Assembly: GCF_001428335.1 (NCBI RefSeq)
Contig: NZ_LMSG01000019.1
Location: 186,075-250,074, forward strand
Source: Arthrobacter sp. Soil762
GTDB lineage: Bacteria; Actinomycetota; Actinomycetes; Actinomycetales; Micrococcaceae
Length of the DNA: 64,000 nt
Reading direction: 5' to 3'
Part shown: in pieces, positions 59,249 through 64,000 of the stretch
Layout: every line of letters begins with the position of its first letter
Numbering within the stretch: position 1 is the first letter of the stretch
Notes under the pieces: generated by a model
Seen by the model: the letters and a program-made list of their open reading frames with translations, nothing else
Database searches by the model: none
Told to the model about the DNA's origin: nothing
Position numbers and translations under genes: made by a program

Positions 59249-60613
59249 GTGACGCACAAACCCCGTCCCGGCCTCGCGATCGCCGCGCTCAGCCTGGGCA
59301 CCTCCCTGAACCCGCTGAACTCGTCCATGATCGCCGTCGCCCTGGTGGTTCTGCGGGAGGATTTCGCGCTCGACGTCGCCACCGTTACCTGGGTGATCAC
59401 CTCGTTCTACCTCGCGTCCGCAGCCGGGCAGCCGCTGATGGGCAGGCTTGCGGACCGTTTTGGGCCGCGCCGCCTGTTCACGTTCGGGATGGCACTGGTG
59501 GCGGTGACGTGCGCGCTGGCTCCGTTTGCGCCCAACTTTGCGCTGGTCTGCGTGGCCCGCGCGCTCATGGCTGTGGGGACGGCGACGGCGTACCCGTCCG
59601 CCGTCGTGATGGTCACCGAACTGAGCCGGCTGGCGAAGCTGCCGTCCACCCGTCCGCTGGGCCGGATCCAGATGGCGAACACGTCGGCGGCCGCGGTGGG
59701 ACCCGTCGTCGGCGGTTTGTTGGTGAGCCTGCTGGGTTGGCAGGCGCTGTTCGCCGTCAACGTGCCGCTCGCGCTGCTGGCGCTGATTGTGGTGCACCGG
59801 GCCGCGCCGGCCGATTCCGGACGCGAAACCGGGAAGCTCTCCACCCTGATCCGGGACTCCGACATCCCCGGCATCCTGGCCTTCGTCGCCTCGCTGATGC
59901 TCGCGATGATGGCGCTGCTGAACGTGATGCCGGGCTACCGGTGGTGGCTCCTGGGCGCCGCAACCGTCATTGCCGCGCTGTTCGCATGGCGGGAGCTGCG
60001 CTTCCGCCCGCCGTTCCTTGACTTGCGGCTGCTGGGCCGGAACCGGCCGCTGCTGCTGGTGTATCTGGTGTTCGTGGTCTTCAGCGGCGTCTACTACTTT
60101 GCGTTCTTCGGCCTGCCGCAGCTGCTGCAGGAGGCGGGACGTTACGACGCCGGGCTGGTGGGCTTGCTGATGCTGCCCCTGGCGGCGATGTCCGTGGTGG
60201 TCACCCCGGTGACGGTTCGGCTGATTGAGCGGTTCGGCGTGCGTCCGGTGTTGATTGCCGGTGCGCTGATCCTGCTGGTGGCCTCGGGCGGGCTGGGGGC
60301 GTTGACGTTGTCCCTGTGGCCGCCGTTGGTGTTTGTGCTGACCGCGTTGATGGGTGTGCCGTACGGGGTGGTGAGCACGTCGTCGAACCAGGGCCTGTAT
60401 GTGTCTGCCCGGCCGGAGGAGAGGGGAGTGGCGGCCGGTATTTTCCAGACCTGCCGCTACCTTGGGGCCATCACGGCGACGGTGCTGATCGGTGTGCTGT
60501 ACGGGCCAGGCGTAAACCAGGCGAACTGGGGACTGATGGTCCTGGTGATGCTGGGGCTGGGTGCCGTGGTGCTGGGATTGGCGGTGGCGTGGAAGCGGAA
60601 ACCGGGGGTTTAG
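59249..60613 (+). CDS. MFS transporter, drug:H+ antiporter-like
   Basis: A 454-residue carrier. Helix 1 and loop: 'NPLNSSMIAVALVVLREDFA' and 'AAGQPLMGRLADRFGPRRLF', then 'RALMAVGTATAYPSAVVMV' and 'GGLLVSLLGWQALFAVNVPL'. This is the pattern of 14-helix DHA2 or related 12-14-helix drug exporters. GTG 59249 follows AGGGGC and is the only start near the first helix. Substrate unknown; probably exports hydrophobic or toxic compounds. Convergent with the lipid kinase. Confidence 0.85.
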   Translation: MTHKPRPGLAIAALSLGTSLNPLNSSMIAVALVVLREDFALDVATVTWVITSFYLASAAGQPLMGRLADRFGPRRLFTFGMALVAVTCALAPFAPNFALVCVARALMAVGTATAYPSAVVMVTELSRLAKLPSTRPLGRIQMANTSAAAVGPVVGGLLVSLLGWQALFAVNVPLALLALIVVHRAAPADSGRETGKLSTLIRDSDIPGILAFVASLMLAMMALLNVMPGYRWWLLGAATVIAALFAWRELRFRPPFLDLRLLGRNRPLLLVYLVFVVFSGVYYFAFFGLPQLLQEAGRYDAGLVGLLMLPLAAMSVVVTPVTVRLIERFGVRPVLIAGALILLVASGGLGALTLSLWPPLVFVLTALMGVPYGVVSTSSNQGLYVSARPEERGVAAGIFQTCRYLGAITATVLIGVLYGPGVNQANWGLMVLVMLGLGAVVLGLAVAWKRKPGV

Positions 60614-60634
60614 GTGCGGTGAGCTAATGCGCGT

Positions 60635-61600
60635 TCACGTGGGCGGCCAGTTCGCGGCGCCCGGTCCGTCGAACAGCGCGCTCGTGCTGCTCTGGGGCAC
60701 CACGACGTGGACGGCGTTGCGCTGGACGGTGAAGTCGGTAGGCGTCGTGGTGGCGATCTCGCCGTCGAGGTTCACCGGCAGCGGCTGCTCGGTGACCAGC
60801 CGGACAGCACGGCTGGTCAGGTGGTACACCCGGTCGTGTTCGATGAAGCTGCCGTCCTTGAGCAACCGTGCGATACTCACGTGCTCCCGGAGCGGCCCCG
60901 CCAGGATGGCGTAGATGTCAAGGGTGTGATCGTCGATTCCAGCCGTCGGGGAGACCGTGTTGCCGCCGCCGTAGTGCCGGCCATTGCCGACCGCCACCTG
61001 AAGCAGGTTGTCGAACTCCATCGTCTCGTGGTCCCCGTCCGGGAACTCGAGCCGGGCCCGGAACGCCTTGTGCCCGGTATAAGCGCGCAGGGTGGCAATG
61101 CCGTAGGCCAGCGGCCCGAGAAGCCGCTTCAGGCGGGGGCTGAGCGCTTCGGTAACAGCCACCGACAGGCCCACGGACGCTACGTTGAGGAATGGCTCGC
61201 CGTTGGCCCGGCCGAGGTCGATGTCCACCACCTTCCCGTCGGCGACGGCAGCGCATGCATCGGCAAGATTGTTGGGTATCTCCAGCGTGCGGGCGAAGTC
61301 GTTGGCGGTGCCCAGCGGAAGAACGCCGAGCACAACGTTGGTGCCGGCAACCCGACCGGCGGCGTAGGACACAGTCCCGTCGCCGCCGCCGACAACCACC
61401 AGATCGTGCCCGTCCGCAAGCACGCGGTCAAGCGCCCCGGCCAGGTCTGCCCCCGAGCGCACATGGTGGACGGAGGAGACCGGAACGCCTGCCTTGCGCA
61501 TCGTGTCCACGGCAAGTTCGTGTGCCGCCCCTCGGCGTGATCCGGCGTTGATTACAACGGCGGCAGAGCGTGCGTCCCGGGCAGCCTTCATGTGGGCCAT
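60635..61600 (-). CDS. diacylglycerol/lipid kinase family protein (YegS-like)
   Basis: A 321-residue lipid kinase of the DAGK catalytic family. The nucleotide loop 'VVVGGGDGTVSYAAGRV' (about 68), 'LGVLPLGTANDFARTL' (about 92) and the C-terminal 'LPVNLDGEI' are diagnostic. It transfers phosphate from ATP to diacylglycerol or a related lipid at the membrane. ATG 61600 is used; ATG 61591 is 7 nt after TAACAT and could be a leaderless start. Confidence 0.87.
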   Translation of the reverse strand: MAHMKAARDARSAAVVINAGSRRGAAHELAVDTMRKAGVPVSSVHHVRSGADLAGALDRVLADGHDLVVVGGGDGTVSYAAGRVAGTNVVLGVLPLGTANDFARTLEIPNNLADACAAVADGKVVDIDLGRANGEPFLNVASVGLSVAVTEALSPRLKRLLGPLAYGIATLRAYTGHKAFRARLEFPDGDHETMEFDNLLQVAVGNGRHYGGGNTVSPTAGIDDHTLDIYAILAGPLREHVSIARLLKDGSFIEHDRVYHLTSRAVRLVTEQPLPVNLDGEIATTTPTDFTVQRNAVHVVVPQSSTSALFDGPGAANWPPT

Positions 61601-61626
61601 GTTAGGCGGTGGACCTGTGATTTCCT

Positions 61627-61654
61627 CTACCCCGCCACCGCAGCCTTCGCCTCC
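61627..61654 (-). repeat. gene-tail repeat copy 1 (28 bases)
   Basis: CTACCCCGCCACCGCAGCC matches the 3' ends at 62731 and 63439, encoding EAKAAVAG-stop on the minus strand. One mismatch in 28. Confidence 0.6.
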
Positions 61655-61681
61655 GCCGCGTGCTGGCCGCGCCGGAGTGGT

Positions 61682-62578
61682 TCAGGTTGGCAGGCCGGCC
61701 CTGATCTGGATGAGGGTGAGGTCCAGCAGTGGCGTCGGGGCGTTGAGGCTGCGGGCCCTGCCGGCAAGGTCGCCGAGGATGTGTTCGGCTTCCGATGGGA
61801 GCCCTGCGCTGAGGTCCCGGTACAGGGAGGAAGTGAATGCGGATCCCGGTTGAGCCAGTATGCCGACCGCTTGTGCATGGCCGGCGTCGGAAACGGGATG
61901 TCCTGCCGCGGCCGCCACAGCTTCGGTTTCACTGATGGCCTCCAGGATCCTGGACCGCCCGCCGGCCTCGATGATCCGTCCAACCGGCGCCCGGAACAGG
62001 CAGTTGACGATTCCTGCGGCAGCGATGAATACCCATTTCTCCCACAGGGCGCCGGCTACGTCGTCCACTACCGAGAAGTCGACGCCGGGCACGTCCAGAG
62101 CCTCGGAAACATCCGTGGGGACAGGGTTTCCGTTCAGCCCGCCCACCGTGAGGGAAGTGAGGGGCATCTGCTGTCGGACCACATCGCCGTCAAGAGTGGC
62201 GACGATCCGGGCCAGGCCGCCGAGCACCTGGCCCGGGTACAACTGCTCAAGCCGGTCCACATGGGCCATGCCGTTGAGGATGGGGATGATGCTGGTTCCA
62301 GCCCCCACGAAAGCGCCAATCTCGCCGAGGACGCCCTCAAACGCGGTGGCTTTGACCGTGACGAGGATCAGATCGAAGGCCTCTGAGCTGTCCGGTGCCG
62401 TGATGGTTTTTACCGGGTGCGTCCGGTCAGCGGTGGGGGAGATGAAGCGTAACCCGTCGCGGCGAAGGACCTCCTGCTTGCGCGGCCGCACCAAATAGGT
62501 GACATCCCGTCCCGCTTCCTGCAGGAGCGTGCCGAACGCCCCGCCTGTGGCTCCGGCTCCGACGACGAGTATCCGCAT
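61682..62578 (-). CDS. 2-dehydropantoate 2-reductase family protein (PanE/ApbA-like)
   Basis: A 298-residue NADPH-dependent reductase of the ketopantoate reductase family. Rossmann 'ILVVGAGATGGAFGTLLQEA' lies at the N-terminus, then 'LILVTVKATAFEGVL' with the catalytic Lys and 'IIPILNGMAHVDRLEQLYPG' with Asn. The C-terminal helical domain has 'LWEKWVFIAAAGIVNCLFRA'. The classical reaction is reduction of ketopantoate to pantoate (coenzyme A synthesis), but paralogues act on other 2-keto acids. ATG 62578, AAAGG about 10 nt upstream. Confidence 0.84.
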   Translation of the reverse strand: MRILVVGAGATGGAFGTLLQEAGRDVTYLVRPRKQEVLRRDGLRFISPTADRTHPVKTITAPDSSEAFDLILVTVKATAFEGVLGEIGAFVGAGTSIIPILNGMAHVDRLEQLYPGQVLGGLARIVATLDGDVVRQQMPLTSLTVGGLNGNPVPTDVSEALDVPGVDFSVVDDVAGALWEKWVFIAAAGIVNCLFRAPVGRIIEAGGRSRILEAISETEAVAAAAGHPVSDAGHAQAVGILAQPGSAFTSSLYRDLSAGLPSEAEHILGDLAGRARSLNAPTPLLDLTLIQIRAGLPT

Positions 62579-62724
62579 GGGTGCATACCTTTCCGGGTGT
62601 TCAGGGATGTTGACCGGGCATAGGAGCCAGGGAACAGCTGACGAGGCTTCGTATCCGATGTCCCAAGGCTAGGCGGTTTCAGCAGGACCTCCCACCCGCG
62701 GCACCTAACCGCAGCAACCTGGGC

Positions 62725-62804
62725 CCGGGCAGCTACCCCGCCACCGCCGCCTTCGCCTCCTGCTTGGCCTGCATCCACTCGCTCAGCCACGGGGCCCGGA
62801 CGCT
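62725..62804 (-). pseudogene. gene-tail repeat copy 2 (80 bases)
   Basis: 80 bases are repeated at 63433-63512, exactly 708 bases away, with two mismatches. The minus strand reads 'RAPWLSEWMQAKQEAKAAVAG' minus its first residues, then stop. The rest of the gene is absent. Confidence 0.75.
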
Positions 62805-62891
62805 CGCGCCGTGTAGGGGATGACGTGGTTATCCGTAGCCGCCTTGCGTAAACGTGAGCCTTCCCACCTTATTCTGAGTAGCTCACATTAA

Positions 62892-62913
62892 GCCTGTAAA
62901 GTTAGGTACAGGC
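62892..62913. promoter_or_regulatory. inverted repeat upstream of GSYVT gene
   Basis: GCCTGTA-8 bases-TACAGGC, perfect 7-base arms, in an AT-richer stretch. Candidate operator or promoter hairpin. Confidence 0.4.
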
Positions 62914-63048
62914 CACCGTAGCCCTTGAGTACCGCACCGGTGAACATACCCGGGCCAGCGGGGCAAGCGACACGACGCGCAACCGCCCTCCTGCTTGAGC
63001 GGCACAAGAACCTGTATGGCCCTTATCCCGAAACCCCACGGAGAACCC

Positions 63049-63336
63049 ATGACTTTGCTGACCGAACGCCCCGCAACCTCCTCATCCACCACCGAAACCA
63101 CTCTCAAGAACGCCACCCGGATCACTGCCGCTGACACCGCAGTGCGCGGCGGCAGCTACGTGACTCTCCCCGCCGGCAGAGTCCCCGCCGGCGTCGAGGG
63201 CAGCTACGTCACCGTCGCTGGCGGCCGAAACCTGGCCCCCGTCACCCGTGGCAGCTATGTCACAGTAGACGGCACTCCCGTTGTTGCCGCCGGCGTCATC
63301 GAGGGCAGCTATGTATCGCTTCCAATGGCGGCATAG
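63049..63336 (+). CDS. small protein with four GSYV(T/S) repeats
   Basis: A 95-residue protein. The first about 33 residues are Thr/Ser-rich. The rest is made of four units beginning GSYVT, GSYVT, GSYVT, GSYVS at residues 35, 51, 68 and 86, spaced 16, 17 and 18 residues apart, each with Val/Pro/Gly-rich follow-on. There is no Cys, no membrane helix and no signal peptide. ATG 63049 follows GGAG; an in-frame longer start lacks a site. A strong terminator follows, so it is a single-gene unit. I do not recognise the family; a repeat-built beta structure or a modified peptide precursor are possibilities. Confidence 0.7.
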   Translation: MTLLTERPATSSSTTETTLKNATRITAADTAVRGGSYVTLPAGRVPAGVEGSYVTVAGGRNLAPVTRGSYVTVDGTPVVAAGVIEGSYVSLPMAA

Positions 63337-63376
63337 AGCCCAGGCGCCCTGCGTGGGATAGCGCCACCGCGGGCTT

Positions 63377-63424
63377 AAAAGGAGGCCGACGGCGACACTG
63401 GGTGTCGTCGTCGGCCTCCTTTTT
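63377..63424 (+). terminator. very strong intrinsic terminator
   Basis: AAAAGGAGGCCGACGGCGAC... pairs over 22 bases with the arm ending GGCCTCCTTTT; one G-T pair, 3-base loop, then a T run. Ends the GSYVT gene. Confidence 0.92.
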
Positions 63425-63432
63425 CGTGCCAG

Positions 63433-63595
63433 CCGGGCAGCTACCCCGCCACCGCCGCCTTCGCCTCCTGCTTGGCCGCCATCCACTCGCTCAGCCACGG
63501 GGCCCGGACGCTGGACGTGATGCGGCAGTCGGCCACGAAAGTTCCCTTCGCGCCGGCGTCGATCCAGTCCTGGAGCGCGCCAAGCCTCCTGTGCT
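63433..63595 (-). pseudogene. gene-tail repeat copy 3, longest remnant
   Basis: The minus strand encodes about 50 residues, including 'LQDWIDAGAKGTFVADCRIT' and 'APWLSEWMAAKQEAKAAVAG', then stop TAG. The upstream part of the gene is missing (unrelated sequence above about 63595). Copies 1 and 2 repeat shorter parts of its end. The parent family is not recognised. Confidence 0.6.
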
Positions 63596-63786
63596 CACTG
63601 ACTGAATCTGGGCTATGACCCCTTTCATGGGGTTCGTGTGCACGGAGGGAGCGTCCTCCGCCCTGCTTGACGGGCATTGCTCCGACGGCGGCGCGCAGGC
63701 CACACTGGTCTGCTCGTCGCGGGTGCCGGGCGCGCAGGGGACGGGGCAGCATTTGGCACTGAACCGCTCAGGTACACTTTGAGAAG

Positions 63787-63806
63787 TGGTGCCAAAAGTG
63801 GCACCA
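63787..63806. promoter_or_regulatory. palindromic operator before hicA
   Basis: TGGTGCC-AAAAGT-GGCACCA, perfect 7-base arms, ending 7 bases before the hicA ATG. TACACT at 63773-63778 may be the -10. Position is typical of toxin-antitoxin autoregulation. Confidence 0.65.
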
Positions 63807-63813
63807 TATTCAT

Positions 63814-64000
63814 ATGGCGAGCATCGAGAAGATCGAACAGCAAGCTAGAAAATCACCCGAGAATGTCTCGTATAGCGACATGCTCAAACTTTGCGCTCAC
63901 TATTTTGGCGAACTAGGTCGGGTTCTGGGAGCCACAACGCGATATTCAAAATGCCCTGGGCGGGGGATCCCAGAATCAATCTGCAGAACAAGAACGGTAA
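63814..64000 (+). pseudogene. hicA: HicA-like toxin gene, frameshifted, cut by window end
   Basis: ATG 63814 opens 'ASIEKIEQQARKSPENVSYS' and 'DMLKLCAHYFGE', the N-terminal part of an actinobacterial HicA. The conserved core then continues in another frame: 'GSGSHNAIFKMPWAGDPRIN', then LQNKNGK up to the last base. The gap between 'YFG' and 'SH' is 20 bases instead of 21, so one base appears deleted near 63908-63925. In the original frame there is no stop before the end of the window. HicA is a small mRNA interferase. It may be inactive, or the base call may be wrong; the partner hicB would lie beyond the window. Confidence 0.7.

Larger units (their letters stand above)
62579..63048. other. 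470-base region with gene-tail copy 2 and candidate operator
   Basis: No intact gene. Contains the tail repeat 62725-62804, an AT-richer stretch (62860-62910) and an inverted repeat GCCTGTA / TACAGGC (62892-62898, 62907-62913) about 135 bases before the GSYVT gene. Confidence 0.5.

Noticed and set aside
63049..63336. Calling the GSYVT protein a ribosomally made, modified peptide precursor
   Set aside because: No modification enzyme, protease or exporter gene is near; kept only as one possibility.

Overview
The window is high-GC, densely coded DNA that looks like an Arthrobacter/Pseudarthrobacter-type actinobacterium (Micrococcaceae). The signs are strong G/C third positions, GTG/TTG starts, several genes whose ATG lies 6-7 nt after a -10-like hexamer with no Shine-Dalgarno (leaderless layout), a Ser/Thr kinase, and glutathione-independent formaldehyde dehydrogenase. 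All assignments were made by reading the sequence; no database search was run.

Region by region. 1-5.6 kb: small housekeeping and stress-type genes (DUF1801 fragment, SnoaL, hydrolase, GNAT, cupin), a lone AAA ATPase behind a 9-bp repeat array, and a 2-hydroxyacid dehydrogenase. 5.9-8.5 kb: a polar amino-acid ABC importer operon. 8.6-15.6 kb: D,D-carboxypeptidase, fdhA, LacI regulator plus aldo/keto reductase, GNAT, and a Ser/Thr kinase-lipoprotein pair. 15.7-24.4 kb: K+-channel-like protein, methyltransferase-like membrane protein, hydrolase, CmtR-like repressor plus CDF exporter, DHFR-like protein, rifampicin-phosphotransferase-like enzyme. 24.9-27 kb: two secreted Excalibur proteins (HNH nuclease; PASTA lipoprotein). 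27.2-37.2 kb: serine hydrolase, methyltransferase, two MFS carriers (one with its small subunit), hipBA, and an ArsR-SRPBCC fusion.

37.3-58 kb is the most coherent part: a catabolic regulon. An Ehu-like ABC importer, RidA, two Asp/Glu-racemase-superfamily enzymes, an amidase, a DUF3830 protein, a GntR/FCD regulator, an M20 deacylase, a class I aminotransferase, an ectoine-hydrolase-like (DoeA) M24 protein, a D-2-hydroxyacid dehydrogenase, a class III aminotransferase, a YdiJ-like FAD/Fe-S dehydrogenase, a semialdehyde dehydrogenase and an MFS carrier are organised around seven copies of ATTGTNNACAAT placed at their promoters. The inferred route is uptake, ring opening, deacylation, transamination and oxidation of ectoine or a related cyclic compound, with the GntR protein as the likely repressor.

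58-64 kb: coiled-coil protein, SnoaL, MFS, diacylglycerol-kinase-like enzyme, ketopantoate reductase-like enzyme, a small protein with four GSYV(T/S) repeats, repeated gene tails and a frameshifted hicA running off the end.

Two dispersed palindromic repeat families (core GTACGACGGCGGC; and CACCTGGCCAGCGGCCG) sit at gene ends. Several partial gene copies lie beside them, which suggests recurrent small rearrangements.
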